Positions 1-12,720 of a stretch of DNA of 64,000 nucleotides are shown piece after piece. Positions within the stretch are counted from its first letter, which is position 1; the number at the start of each line of letters is the position of its first letter. This stretch comes from Cynocephalus volans. Its lineage: Eukaryota > Chordata > Mammalia > Dermoptera > Cynocephalidae. A program made the position numbers and the translations under genes. The stretch lies in assembly GCF_027409185.1 (NCBI RefSeq), contig NC_084478.1:82319624-82383623 (forward strand), written 5' to 3'. The notes below the pieces were generated by a model. The model saw nothing but the letters and a program-made list of their open reading frames with translations, searched no databases and was not told the DNA's origin.

Positions 1-128
1 AAGTCTGTGTCCAGTCCTATTTCCTGAAGTGTCTCTCCTATGTTTTCTTTAAGAAGTTTTATTGTTTCAGGGTGTATATTTAATTCTTTAATCCATTTTG
101 AGTTGACTTTAGTGTATGGTGAAAGCAT
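1..128 (-). mobile_element. L1 ORF2 C-terminal fragment
   Basis: Reverse-strand L1 ORF2 sequence that encodes part of the C-terminal region and continues off the left edge. It stops abruptly near 128, where the 3' UTR of a second minus-strand L1 begins. No intact frame remains. Confidence 0.75.
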
Positions 129-1095
129 ATTCATTATTAAAAATCATGATATTTCTTAATGCCCTTTCCTGATCTCTACTATGTCACTTCCCAACCCTCC
201 TCCTTCCCTTCCCTCACCTCTACTATTCTTAAGTTTGTTCTCTCCTTCTGAAAGTTCAATGTATTGTTGTGGTCTTTTCTTTCTTTCTTCCTTCATTCCT
301 CCCTCCCTCCCTCCATCCCTTCCTAGCAGCCACTTATGAGTGAGGACATGTGGTATTTCTCTCTCTTTGGCTTATTTCACTTAACATAATTTTCTCCAGG
401 CTCACCCAAGTTGCTGCAGAATTTCATTCTTTTTTATGGCTGAGTAGTATTCCATTGTGTATATATGCCACATTTTCCTTATCCGGTCATCTGTTGATTG
501 ACACTTAGGTTGGATCCATATTTTGACTATTGTAAATAGAGTTGCAACAAACATGGGAGTGGAGGTGTTCCTTTGACATGATGATTTCTATTCCTTTGGG
601 TATATAACCAGTAGTAGGATTGCTGGATCATATGGTAGTTCTATCTGAATTGTTTTAGGAATCTCCATACTGTTTTCCACAATGGCTGTATTAATTTACA
701 GTCCCACCAACAGCATAGAAGAGTTCCCCTTTCCCCACATCCCTGCCAGCATTTGGTATTCTCTGTCTTTTTAATAATGGCCATTCTAACTGGGATGAGT
801 TGATATCTCAATGTGGTTTTGATATGCATTTCTCTGAAGACTAGTAATGCTGAGCATTTTTTCATTACCTATTGGAGGCATTTGTATGTCTTCCTTTGAA
901 AAATGTCTATGCATCTCCTTTGCTCATTTTTAATTGGATTATTTGGGTTTTTTACTGTATAGTTGTTTGAATTCTTTGTATATTTTGGATATTATTCCCT
1001 AGTCAGATGTACAGTTTGCAAGTATTTTCTCCCATTGTGTAGGTTTTTTTTCCGCTCTGTTGATTGATTCCTTTGATATGCAGAAGCTCATCAAT
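129..1095 (-). mobile_element. 5'-truncated L1 (3' UTR and ORF2 C-terminus)
   Basis: A minus-strand L1 whose 3' UTR (about 129-350, pyrimidine-rich on the plus strand) is followed by the ORF2 C-terminus. The minus-strand ORF at 641-865 has the typical L1 sequence around [16 protein letters not shown]. The element is lost beyond about 1095, a usual 5' truncation. It appears to have landed in or beside the L1 piece at 1-128; I could not define a target-site duplication. Confidence 0.8.
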
Positions 1096-1129
1096 ATATC
1101 TTAAGTGCCCAAAACATTAGTTTTAAATT

Positions 1130-2700
1130 TTCAGTAGCTGGACATTTGCTTTTGGCTAAGATGGTTTATTTGCAGGCCAACCCCCAGCCACCCAGCAAGA
1201 GAGTTTCCCTATTGTGTAGATGGAGTGTAGGGAACTGAGGCAGAGCCAAGTGGATTCACTGAGTTGAGAAAATGAACCTAAAGAGTTCAGGGACAACTAG
1301 GCAGCTAGAGTTCACAAGACAGAATGAAAAGACAAGAGAGCTGCAGAAAGAGAGAATTCCAAAAATCGTCAGAGGATCCTCCTTAATTAGTCAATAGAGT
1401 ACTCATCATCACATGCATGTGAGGAAATAACCCCAGGCTTGGGAAAGAACCATCTGAAAGGATTACAGGGAACAGAGCCCAGTGCTCACATAGGACTAAG
1501 GACAGTATCTATTTCCACCATGCCAGAGTGAAAAAGCAACTCATAATTCTCATGGCACTGGGTATAATTATAAAGGTGTTGTCTCAATACTGGGAAATAA
1601 TTATCACTAGATTCAATGTTGCTTGTGTCTTGCCGAACAAATCTTATAAAAAGCAAAACCCAACAGGATGAAAGTGCTTATGATTAATTAAACTGAACCT
1701 AGAACAAAGCTCAAGAAAGTTAAAGGATTATAAAAATGTCCAACATGAATAAAAATTGACCAATTGAAAACAATCCAGAAATGACACAGATGTTAAAATT
1801 ACTGGCAGTTACTATAACTACATTCACACTAGAATCAAATAGAAAACAATAACAGAAATTTAACAGGAAAATATCCGAACACTTTGAAACTAATCAACAC
1901 ATTTCTACATAACCCATGGGTCAAATATGAGGTCTCAAAGGAATGAAATATATATGTTGAATTGAGCAAAAATAAAAATACAACATACCAAAATTTGTGA
2001 ACAGCTAAACTAGAGTTCTGAGGGAAATTTATGTCACTAAATGCGTGAATTAGGAAAAAGGAAAATCTCAAATCAATAGTTAAATCTCATACTTCAAACA
2101 CCTAAAAGAAGAAAAGCAAAGTGAAACTAAAGAAAATAGAATGAAATATATAGTTTACATAAGAACAAAATTCCATGAAATTAAAAACAGAATAGAAAAA
2201 AAGTCAATAAAATTAAAAAGTGGTTCTTTGAAAAGATCAGTAAAATTGGCAAATCTATAGCAAATGTGACAAAGAAAAATATAGAGAGGACACAAATTAC
2301 CCCATCAGAAATGAAAAAGCAGATATTGCTACAGGCCTTCAGATATTAAAAGGATAATCAAGGAACACTGCAAACAACTCTACACACATAAACTTGAGTG
2401 AAACTTAAATGAAAACCACATACTACTGCAACTCATCAAACAGGAAATAATTTGAATAGTGCAATAATTATTTAAAATATTAATTCATGATTAAAAACCT
2501 CCAGAAGAAATCTTCAGGCTCATAATATCTCACTGGAGAATTCTACCAAAATTTTAAAGAAGAATTAACACCTATTCCACATAATCATGTCCAGAAAATA
2601 TAAGAGGAAGGGATACTTCTCAGTTCATTCTATGAAGCTACTATTACTCTGATATCAGATAAGGAAAGTACAGGAGCAGAAAAAAGAAAACTGAATACAG
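1130..2700 (+). mobile_element. Old L1M/HAL1-like remnant
   Basis: A-rich, stop-riddled plus-strand sequence. About 1750-1830 resembles the ORF1-proximal part of old L1M/HAL1 elements (the GACACAGATG..TTAAAATTA stretch). About 1960-2690 resembles L1 ORF2 around the end of the endonuclease and start of the RT domain. The part from 1130 to about 1740 has no motif I can place firmly and may be 5' UTR. No ORF of note survives. Confidence 0.55.
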
Positions 2701-2723
2701 CCTAAGGCCTGTGAAACACCATT

Positions 2724-2905
2724 ATACTGGGCTGAATAATGACCCTCCCCCTCCCAATCCATGTTCACCTAGAATTCTAGAACTTGACCTTATTTAGAAA
2801 TAGGGTCTTTGCAGATATAACTAGTCAAGATGAGATCAACACTGGATTAGGTTAGGGCCCTAATCCACTGATGGTATCCTTAGAAGAATATAAAGGAGAG
2901 GAAGG
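2724..2905 (+). mobile_element. MLT1-like MaLR LTR fragment
   Basis: Matches the 5' half of MLT1-type LTRs (ERVL-MaLR): a GGGCTGAATAATGACC start, then the TGACCTTATTTAGAAATAGGG block, then GGGCCCTAATCC and a TCCTTAGAAGAATATAAA block. The 3' half, including the polyadenylation region, is missing. It separates two old L1 stretches. Confidence 0.7.
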
Positions 2906-2924
2906 CAGTGAGGAAAAAAATGAA

Positions 2925-5293
2925 GAATAAAAGTATTATATGATATACAGGACACAAATAACAAAATCACAAATAGTTCTTTCTTATAAATGATTACTTT
3001 ATGTAAATAGATTGAACTCCCAAATGAAAAGACACAGATTGGCATAATAAATTAAAAAGTTACCCAGATATATGCTAATTATATGTAACTATAAAGGCAC
3101 ACTTAGGTTGAAAGTAAAAAGATGTAAACAGATATTCGATGCAAACAGTAACCCAAAGACAGCAGGAGTGGCTATAGTAATATTAGACAAAACAGATTTT
3201 AAGTCAAAAAACTGTTTCAAGAGAAAATAATGATATTATATATTAATAAAGGGGTCATTTGATGAAGGAAAAGAAAGAACTATAAAAATATATGCACCAA
3301 ATATCAGAGGCTATATTCATATATATGTAAGACAACTCTACAATAATAGTGGAATCTTAAAACTCTATTTTTGATAATGGATAATGCATTAAGGCAAAAG
3401 GTCAATAAAGAAATAGATCATTTAAACAAAACTAAGAACCAATTGTTGTAACAGGCATATACAGAACAATTCACTCAACAACAACAGAATACACTTTTTC
3501 TCAAGTGCACATGAATCATTCTTCAGTACAGACTATGCATTAGGCCACAAGAAAAAGTCTCAGTAAATTTTAAAAGGTAGAAATTACACAAACTATCTTT
3601 TCTGACCACAATGGAATGAAGCAGGAAATTAACAGCAGAACAAAAAGAAAAATGCACAAATATGTGGATATTAAACAATACACTCTTAAAGAACCAATCG
3701 ATCAAAGAAGAAATCATAAGGGACATCAGAAAATATCTTAAGACAAATAAAAATGAAAAGAAAACATACTGAAGCTTATGGGATGCAATGAAAGCAGTGC
3801 TAAGAGGCAAATTTATTTCTGTAAATGTTTAACATTAAAAAAAGAAAGATCTCAAATAAACAACTTAACTACACCCAAAGAAACTAGAAAAAGAAGAGCA
3901 AACTAAATCCAAAACTAGCAGACAAAGGAAAAAATAAATATTATAGCATAGATAAATAGAGAAGAGGAAGACAATGGAGAAATTCAATAAAATCAAAATT
4001 TGGACTTCAAAAAGATCAACAAAATTAACAAAATTAAAATATCTTCAGATAGACTGAATAAGAAAAAAGAGAAGACTCAACTTACTGAAATCAAAAATGA
4101 AAATTGGGACATTACGACTAATTTTACATAAATAAAAAAGTTTATAAGAGAGTTCTATGAACTCTCTTATACACCAACAAATTGCATAACCTAGATAAAA
4201 TGGAAAAATTCCAAGAAACACACACTGACCAAGATGGAATCATGAAGAAACAGAAAAACCTGAAGACATAACTAGTAAGGAGATTAAATCAATAATCAAA
4301 ATCCTTCCAATAAAGAAATGCCTAGGACCAGATGTCTTCACTGGTGAATACTATCAAACATTTAAAAAAGAAGTAATACCAATTCTTTTAAAACTCTTCC
4401 AAAAATTGAAGAGGAAGAAACATTTCCTAAGTCATTTTATGAGTACAGCATTACCCTGAAAGCAAAGCTAGACAAAGACAGAGAAAACAAAGAAAGAAAA
4501 AATACAGTCCAGTATCCCTTAAGACTATTGATGCAAAAATTCTCATCAAAATATTAGCAAAGTGAATTCAGCAGCTGTTAAAAGAAGTGTACATCATGAC
4601 CCAGTAGGGTTTATTCCCAGAATACAGGGATGGTTCAACATATGAAAATCAATCAATCTAATACACTACATTAAGAGAATGAAGGATAAAAATCACATTA
4701 TCATCTCAACAGATACAGAAAAAGCATCTGACAAAATTCAACACACTTTTATGACAAAAACACTCAATAAACTAAGAATAGAAGGAAACTACCAGAATAT
4801 ATATTAAGAGTATAATAAAACAGCTAACATCATATTCAATGGTGAAAAGACTGCAAATTTTCTCCTAATATTATAAACAAGAGAAGGACGCTCACTTTCA
4901 CCACTTTAATTTGACATAGTATTGGATGTTTTATCCAGAGCGGTTCAGCAAGGAACTAAAATAAAGGTCATCCATATTGGAAAGGAAGAAGTAAAATTAT
5001 CTCTGTTCATAAATGACAAAATGCTATATGTAGAAACCCCTACAGATTCCTCAGAAACACTATAGAACTAATAATCAAGTTCAGCAAAGTTCAATATACA
5101 AAATTTATACACAAAATAGTTGTATTTGTAAGCACTAACAATGAATAACCTGGAAAGCAAATTAACAAAACAATTCCACAATTCTATTTATAATAGCATC
5201 AACAAAAATAAAATAATTAAGAATAAACTTAACCAAGGAAGCAAGAAACTTGTACATTGAAAACTACATAACATTGCTAAAAGAAATTAAAGA
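2925..5293 (+). pseudogene. Old L1 ORF2 remnant
   Basis: Degenerate plus-strand L1 ORF2. The endonuclease region lies at about 2990-3700 and the RT region at about 4250-5100, where the reading passes through an eroded FADD-type catalytic segment near 5000. Multiple stops and frameshifts rule out function. It ends at a (catatac)4 repeat, beyond which ORF2 resumes several hundred bases further along, so an internal segment is missing. Confidence 0.75.
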
Positions 5294-5321
5294 CATATAC
5301 CATATACCATATACCATATAC
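5294..5321. repeat. (catatac)4 microsatellite at an L1 junction
   Basis: Four exact head-to-tail copies of the 7-mer catatac. The unit resembles the ACCATATACC motif found just upstream of the K-I-N-S-K-W region in other L1 ORF2 copies of this window. The repeat joins ORF2 sequence from well before that motif to sequence just after it. Confidence 0.85.
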
Positions 5322-6280
5322 CAAAATCAACTCAAAATGGATTAAAGACTTAAATATAAGACCTGAAACCATAAAATTACTAAAAGAAAGCATACAAGAA
5401 ACACTACAGGAAGTCAGACTGGGCAAAGATTTTATGAATAAGATCCCAAAACCACAAGCAACAAAAGAAAAAATGAAATGAAATTTTATCAAATTAAAAA
5501 GTTTCTGCAAAGCAAAGGAAACAATCAATAGAGCAGAATGACAGCCTATAGAATGGGAGAAAATATGTGCAAGCTATAGATTCAACAAGGGATTAATATC
5601 CAGAATATACAAGGAATTCAAGGTACGACAAACTAAAAAACCAAATAATCCAATTAAAAAAGGAACAAAGGAGATGAATAGACATTTTTGAAAGGAAGGC
5701 ATACAAATGGCCAACAGGTACATGAAAAATTGGTCAACATCACTAATCATCAGGTGAATGCAAATCAAAACTGCTTTGACATATCACCTCACCCCAATCA
5801 GACTGGCTATTATAAAAAAAGACAGAGAATAACAAATGTTGGTGAGGATGTGGAGAAAGAGGAGCCCTCCTGTTGTTGGTGGGACTGTAAATTGGTATAG
5901 ACATTACGGAAAACAGTATGGAGGTTTCTCAGACAACTACAGACAGAACTGCCATATTATCCAGCAATCCCACTACTGGGTATATACCCAAAAGAATGGA
6001 AATCATCATGTCAAAAAGAAACCTGCACTTCCATGTTCGTTGCAGCTGTATCTACAATAGCTAAACTATGGAACCGACCTATATATCCATCAATGGATGA
6101 CTAGATAAGGAAACTGTGGCATATATATACAATGGAATACTACTCAGACATAAAAAAGAATGAAATTCTGCCATTTGCAGCAACATGGATGAGCCTGGAG
6201 AAAATTATGTGAAGTGATATAAGCCAGACACAGAAAGAGAAATACTGCATGTCCTCACTGACAACTGGCTGCTAAGAAAG
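5300..6280 (+). mobile_element. L1 ORF2 3' part and partial 3' end
   Basis: Plus-strand L1 ORF2 C-terminal region. Broken ORFs at 5688-5900 and 5836-6060 match the NRYMKN and CCWWDCK segments in other frames. The sequence closes with the conserved ATGGATGAGCCTGGAGAAAA block at about 6186-6206 and a short piece of 3' UTR. It directly abuts the next L1's 5' UTR near 6288. Confidence 0.8.
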
Positions 6281-6291
6281 AAAGATAGAGG

Positions 6292-6795
6292 AGAGCCGCT
6301 GGGCCAACCTGCCCAAAGTCAGCTGCACCAGAGCAGGCAGGTGCTATGGGACCACCAGCCCAGGCCAGTCCCTGCAGCCCAGAGAGGCCTGACAGCTCCT
6401 GGGCCCACATGCGCTGAGTCAACTGTACCAGAACAGGCAGGCACCACAGGACGCACAGCCCAGGACAGTACATGGTGCCCTGAGAGGCTGAAGAGCCACT
6501 GGGCCGACATGCCCTGAGACAGCTATGCCAGAACAGGAAGGTACCACAGGACCCACAGTGCAGGCCAGTCCCTGCCACCCTGAGAGGACCAAGAGCTGCC
6601 AGGCCCACACGCCCTGAAACAGCCATACCAGAACAGGTAGATGCCACACACCATGGGATCCCCAGCCTATGCCAGTCCCTACCAGCCAGAGAGGTCCAAG
6701 AGCCACTTGGACTATGTGCCCTGAGACAGACATGCTGGAACAGGTAGGGGCCATGGGACCTCCAGCCAAGGCTAGTCCCTGCTGCCTAGAATTGG
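6292..6795 (+). repeat. L1-a 5' UTR tandem array, about 100-bp units x5
   Basis: The motif AGAGCC(g/a)CTGGGCC and its variants recur at 6292, 6392, 6492, 6592 and 6699, giving spacings of 100, 100, 100 and 107. Each unit also carries CAGAACAGGYAGG- and CAGTCCCTGC-like blocks. By analogy with monomeric mouse L1 5' UTRs this is probably promoter sequence. Long minus-strand ORFs here result from GC-rich repetition and are not genes. Confidence 0.85.
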
Positions 6796-6861
6796 CAGTC
6801 AATTCAGGATCCAGGCCAGACATCAGGGTGGAATGAGTGGAGCATTATAACCCTTGCAACA

Positions 6862-7830
6862 ATGACTGAAGACCAAAGGAAAGATACCAGAAATATGAAA
6901 AATCAAGAAAATACATTACCACCAAAGGAAAATAATAAGTCTCAAGCTATAGATCCTACAGAACAGGAAGTCCTTGAAATGACTGACAAGAAATTTTCGA
7001 GCAGCAATTCTAAGGAAACTAAATGAGATACAAGAAAACTCTGTTAGACAACACAATGAAATGAGAAAAAGTATACAGGGCCTGAAAGAAGAAATGCATG
7101 AAGAAATCAATGCCCTGAAAAATAATGTAGCAGAGCTTGTGGAGCTGAAGGATTCAATGAAATAAAAAACAAAACAGAGACTCTAACCAACAGGCTAGAA
7201 CAAGCAGAAGAGAGAATTTCTGAAATTGAAAACAGGCTGTTTGAATTAACACAGGCAGACCAGAAAAAAGAAAAAAAAAGATTTTAAAAAATTGAAGAAA
7301 ATCTAAGAGAGAAAACAGACATGGGGTATTCCAGAAATGTAAGAAAAAAGAAATGGCATTGAAAACATATTCAATGAAATAAAAGCAGAAAATTACTAAG
7401 GTATAGGGAAAGCCACAGATCTTCAGATTCAGGAGGCTCAAAGATTCCCAAACATATTCAACCCAAAAAAGTCCTCTCCAAGACATGTTATAGTCAAACT
7501 GGTAAAACACAAAGACAAAGAGAGAATCTTAAAAGCTGCAAGAGAGAAGCAGCAACTCACCTATAAGGGATCCCCAATGAGACTAACATCTGACTTTGAA
7601 TCAGAAACCCTAAAAGCCAGAAAAGAATGGGATGATATATTCAAAATACTAAAGAACAAAAATTGCCAGCCAAGAATACTTTACCCAGCAAGGCTATCCT
7701 TCCACAATGAAGGAGAATTAGTATATTTCCCAGACAAACAAAAACTGCAGGAGTTCAATATCACATGACCAGCCTTATAAGAAATTCTCAAGGGAGTACT
7801 GGGTTTGATACCTGAAAGACAACCATCACT
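6862..7830 (+). pseudogene. L1-a ORF1 remnant
   Basis: Starts at ATG 6862, homologous to the ORF1 start of the L1 at 53.6 kb. It encodes the L1 RNA-binding protein that coats L1 RNA: a coiled-coil region at about 7000-7260, then the RNA-binding and C-terminal domain. A late fragment at 7577-7768 reads LTSDFESETLKARKEWDDIF. Several frameshifts interrupt the frame, and a CGA-to-TGA change gives the stop near 7766. Confidence 0.8.
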
Positions 7831-8694
7831 GCCAAGAACACTCAAGAAAGAATAAAACCTACGAGTAACACAAAAATGTTAACAACAAAGAGAAAAAATA
7901 GTTTATCTACCACCCCAAGAAACCAACAAATACAGAATACAAACAAAAAATTAGAAAGAAAGGAATCAAAGATACTTAAGACATCTAAACAAAAATCAAT
8001 AAAATGCTATGAGTAAATCAACACCTTTCAATAATAACTCTAAATGGGAAGGGATTAAATTTCCCACTCAAAAGACACAGACTGACTGGATTAAAAAGGT
8101 GGACCCAACAATATGCTGCCTTCAAGAAACTCACCTCACCTGTTAAGACACACATAGACTAAGAGTGAAAGGATGGAAAAAGATATACTATGCAAATAGA
8201 AATGAAAAACGAGCTGGAGTAGCTATACTCATATCAGAAAAAATAGAACTTAAATCCCAAACCATAAAAAGAGATAAAGAAGGCCACTATATAATGATAA
8301 AAGGATCTATCCATCGAAAAGATAAAACACTCATAAATATATACATACCCAACGTTGGAGCAGCCAGATATATGAAGCAAACACTATTGGATTTAAAGAA
8401 TGAGATAGACACTAATAACATAATAGCAGGGGACCTGAACACCCCACTCTCAACATTAGGCGGACCATCTAGGCAAAAAATCAGTGGTGAAACACAAGAT
8501 CTAAACCACACTTTAGACCAATAGGACTTGGCAGATATCTACAGAATATTCCATCCAGCAACCTCAGAATATTCATTCTTCTCATCAGCACATGGAACAT
8601 TCTCCACAATAGACCATATGTTAGGTCACAAATCAAGTCTGAACAAACTCAAAAAAATTTTGAAATATTCCATGTGTATTTTCAGATCACAATG

Positions 8695-9511
8695 TGTAGA
8701 GTGTACTAACATTAATAAAGCAAATGTATTTCACAGGGCCTAGCTTCCAAAGCCCTGTAGTTTCAGGTATAACCACACTTTTAAAAATTACATATAGAAA
8801 TATTAAGCTTGCAAAAGACAGGAAATGTTCCCCAGGCTAAAGTCTCTGTGGTAGATAAAGAATTGCAACACAGCAAAATTGCTGGTGCAAGGAAAGATGT
8901 CCTTGGTGCAGGTTAAAGTTGCTTGATTGTTGTGTAAAAATACTAAGGAAATTGCTGTCGGAAAAGACAGTGTTTGCTAAAAACAAGCTTTTGTTGGTGG
9001 ATCGACTTAACCTTTTACAAATTGCATTATGGAATGTCACTTCGTTTATTTCACTGATGTCACTAGTTTCCATGTGTTAAACTCTACTTAGAGGCTGGCT
9101 CCATGGCTCACTCGGGAGAGTGCAGCACTAGTGGCACTGAGGCTATGGGTTCGGATCCTATATAGGGATGGCCAGTGTGCTCACTCGCTGAGTGTGATGC
9201 AGGCAACATCAAGCCAAGGGTTTCGATCCCATTACAGGTCAAAAAAAATTCTTTTTAAACTATACTTAGCCATAACTCTGCCCATATCCTTGTGTTCTTT
9301 TTAATTAAATCAACTGAATTTTCTTGTGAAAATTCCTTGTCTTTACAATAAAAAGGAGAGGCTAACTTTGAATCGTTGCTGTCACATTCAGCTTTCTCCT
9401 CCTAATGGCAAAATTACTGAAGTGCAGCCTGGCCTCTCAATGCATACATAGTGCTTTGAGTAATCACATAATTCTCTTTTTTGTCTCTGTTACAAAGAGG
9501 CAAGTGCAACA
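8695..9511 (+). mobile_element. Probable solo LTR inside L1-a ORF2
   Basis: Non-L1 sequence interrupts ORF2 exactly between CAGATCACAATG and GGATTAAAA. It begins TGTAGAG and ends GTGCAACA, so it has TG..CA ends. It is flanked by acaatg (8689-8694) and aaaatg (9512-9517), a 6-bp direct repeat with one mismatch. An ACAATAAAAAGG polyadenylation-like signal lies near 9346. Excluding its SINE the element is about 650 bp. This fits a solo LTR of an endogenous retrovirus, possibly class II because of the 6-bp duplication; the family is not recognised. Orientation follows the AATAAA. Confidence 0.55.
9092..9254 (+). mobile_element. Dimeric tRNA-Ile-derived SINE (CYN-like)
   Basis: Two tRNA-like units in tandem. 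The first runs from GGCTGGCTCCATGGCTCACT to GGGTTCGGATCC, the second from about 9170 and includes GGGTTTCGATCCC. An A-rich tail follows. The flanking repeats ttaaactctacttag and ttaaactatacttag differ at one site, a good target-site duplication. It is nested inside the LTR, which is itself inside L1-a. Confidence 0.85.
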
Positions 9512-12500
9512 AAAATGGATTAAAATTAGAAGTCAATAACAAAAGAAACTCTGGAAACAATATAAACACATGGAAATTAAAAGACATTCTACTTAATGAC
9601 ATATGGGTCCAAAAAGAAATTAAACAAGAAATCAAAATATTTCTTGAAACTAGTGAAAATAATGATGCATCATAACAAAATCTGTGGGATACTGCAAAAG
9701 CAATATTAAGGGGAAATATATTGCATTAAATGCTTACTTCAGAAGAATGGAAAAATGGCTAATAAACAACCAAACCCTTCACCTTAAAGAACTAGAAAAA
9801 TAAGAACAATCCAAACCCAAAGCTAGTAGATGGAAAGAAATAATTAAGATCAGAGCAGAACTAAGTGAAACAGAAACCTGAAAAATGATACAAAAGATCA
9901 ATGAAACAAAAAGTTGGCTTTTCGAAAAGATAAATAAAATTGACAAACCTTTAGCAAGGCTAACTAAGAAAAGAAGAGAGAAGACCCAAATAATAAAAGT
10001 TAGAAATAAAAAAGGTGATATTACAACTGATACCACAGAAACACAAAGAATCATTAGAGACAGCTATAAACAACTATAAGTGAACAAATTTGGAAATGGA
10101 TAAATTTCTGGACACATACAAACTACAAAAACTAAGCCAAGAAGATATAGAAAACCTGAACAGACCAATAACAATAAAAGAGATTGAAGCAGCTATCAGA
10201 AGGCTCCTAACAAAGAAAAGCCCAAGACCAGATGGGGTCAATACAGAGCTCTACCAAACTTTCAAATAGGAATTGATACCAATTCTCTACAAACTATTCC
10301 AAAAGATTGAAAACAAGGCCATTCTCCCAAACTCATTCTATGAGGCAAACATAACCCCAATACCAAAACCAGACAAAGATACATCAAAAATGGAAAACTA
10401 CAGGCCCATATCCTTGATGAATAAAGAGGCAAAAATCCTCAATAAAATACTAGCTAACAGAATACAGCAACGCATACGCAAAATTGCACACCATGATCAA
10501 GCGGCATTCATCCCAGGGATGCAAGGTTGGTTCAACGTACGCAAATCAATAAATGTGATACACCACATCAATAAAAGCAAAGACAAAAACCATATGATCA
10601 TCTCTATAGATACTGAAAAAACGTTTGACAAAATCAACATTCATTCATGATAAAGACGCTCTACAAATTAGGTATAGATGGAAAGTATTTCAACATTATT
10701 AAAGCCATATATGATGACCACACTGGCAATAATAGAACAGGAACTAGACGAGGATGCCCACTATTACCACTCCTATTCAACATAACGTTGGAAGTACTAG
10801 TCAGAGCAACCAGTAAAGAGAAGGAAATAAAGGGCATCCAGATTGGAAAAGATGAAGTCAAACTGTCCCTGTTTGTGTATGATAAGATCCCATATATGAA
10901 CAGCCTAAAGCCTCTACAAAAGAACTCTTGGAATTGATAAATGATTTCAGCAAAGTTGCAGGATACAAAATCAACACACAAAAATCAGTACCATTTCTAT
11001 ATTACAACAGTGAACATGCAGAAACAGAAATCAAGAAAGCTAGCCCATTTACAATAGCCACCAAATAAATAAAATGCTTAGGAATAATGTTAACCAAGGA
11101 TATGAAGAATCTGTATGAAGAGAACTACAAATCACTGTTGAGAGAAATTAAAGAGGACACAAGAAGATGGAAAGATATCCCATCCTCTTGGATTGGAAGA
11201 ATCAACATTGTGAAAATGTTGATACTACCCAAAGTGATATAGAGATTCAATGCAATCCCCATCAAAATACCAATGACATTTTTCTCGGAAATGGAAAAAA
11301 CTATTCAGACATTTATATGGAATAACAAAAGACCATGCATAGCCAAAGAATCCTGAGCAAAAAAATAAATAAAGCTGGAAGCATAACACAACCTGGCTTT
11401 AAACTATACTACAAAGCTATAATAACCATAATAGCATGGTACTGGCATAAAAACAGACACACTGATCAATGGAATAGAATAGAGAACCCACAAATCTACT
11501 CATATACCTACAGTCATCTGATCTTTGATAAAGGCACCAAGTCTACATACTGGGGAAGAGACTGCCTCTTCAGCAAATGGTGCTGGGAAAACTGTATATT
11601 CATATGTAGGAGAATGAAAGTAGACCTGTACCTCTCACCATATACCAAAATCAACTCAAAATGGATTAAAGAATAAAATATACATCCTGAAGCAACAAAA
11701 CTCCTTAAACAAAACATAGGGGAAACACTCCAGAAAGTAGGAGTGGTTACAGACTTCATGAATACGAGCCCAAAAGCACAGACAAAAAAAATAAAAAATA
11801 GAAAAATGGGATTATATCAAAGTAAAAAGCTCCTGCACAGCAAAAGAAATAATCAACAGAGTGACAAGACAGCCAACAGAGTGGGATAAAATATTTGCAA
11901 TATATATACATCTGACAAAGGATTAATATCCGGAATATACAAGAAACTGAGACAACTTTACAGCAAAAAACAAACAAACAAACAAACAAAAAAACCCCAA
12001 TTTAAAAAACGGGCAAAGGAGCTGAATAGGCCTTTCTCAAAGGAAGATATACAAATGGCCAACAGACACATGAAAAAATGCTCAACATCATTCAAAATTC
12101 GGGAAATTCACAAATCAAAACCACTTTGAGATACCATGTTGCTCCAGTTACAATGGCTAATATCAAAAAGACCGAGAATGGTAAATGCTGATGAGATGTG
12201 GAGAAAAAGGAACTCTCATACACTGTTGGTGGAACTGCAAAATGTTGCATCCTTTATGGAAAATGGTATGGAGTTTCCTCAAACAATTACAGATAGATCT
12301 ACCATATGATCCAGCCAATCCACTGCTAAGAGTACACCCAAAGGAATGGAAATCATTATGTCAAAGGGATACCTGTACTCCAACGTTTATTGCAGCAATA
12401 TTTACAATAGCCAAGAGCTGGAACCAGCCCAAATGTCTATCATCAGATGAGTGGATAAGGAAATTGTGGTATACCTACACAACGGAATACTACTCTGCTA

Positions 12501-12616
12501 TAAAAAATGAAATACTATCATTCACAACAACATGGATGGACTTAGAGAAAATTAAGTGAAACAAATCAGGCACAGAAAGAGAAATACCACATGTTCTCAC
12601 TTATGTGTGGGAGCTA

Positions 12617-12685
12617 AAAAGAAAGAAGGAAGAAAAGAAAAGAAAAGAAAAGAAAAGAAAGAAAGAAACAAACAAAGAAACAAAG

Positions 12686-12717
<32 letters not shown>

Positions 12718-12720
12718 GAA
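12617..12720 (+). repeat. Purine tract (AAAG)n in L1-a 3' UTR
   Basis: A continuous run of AAAAG, AAAG and GAGA units directly after the end of ORF2. This is an expanded form of the purine tract that L1 3' UTRs normally carry. The small Lys-rich ORF over it is an artefact. Confidence 0.9.

Larger units (their letters stand above)
8004..12559 (+). pseudogene. L1-a ORF2 remnant (endonuclease/RT), interrupted by an LTR
   Basis: L1 ORF2 encodes the endonuclease and reverse transcriptase. Endonuclease fragments lie at 8165-8524 (containing [11 protein letters not shown]) and 8528-8743. RT fragments lie at 10273-10650 and 10647-10937. In the RT the FADD catalytic segment reads FVYD, so the YADD-type core is lost. 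The C-terminal zinc-knuckle-like region with HCWWNCK is at 12185-12559. An 817-bp LTR-like insertion splits the endonuclease at 8694. Confidence 0.85.

Noticed and set aside
6255-6823. Minus-strand ORFs of 130 and 134 codons
   Set aside because: They lie antisense to the 100-bp L1-a 5' UTR repeats and are internally repetitive. An ORF0-like antisense product was considered, but no splice or start feature supports it.
9092-9254. A functional tRNA gene
   Set aside because: The tRNA-Ile-like units are dimeric, diverged in the stems, A-tailed and flanked by duplications, so this is a SINE.
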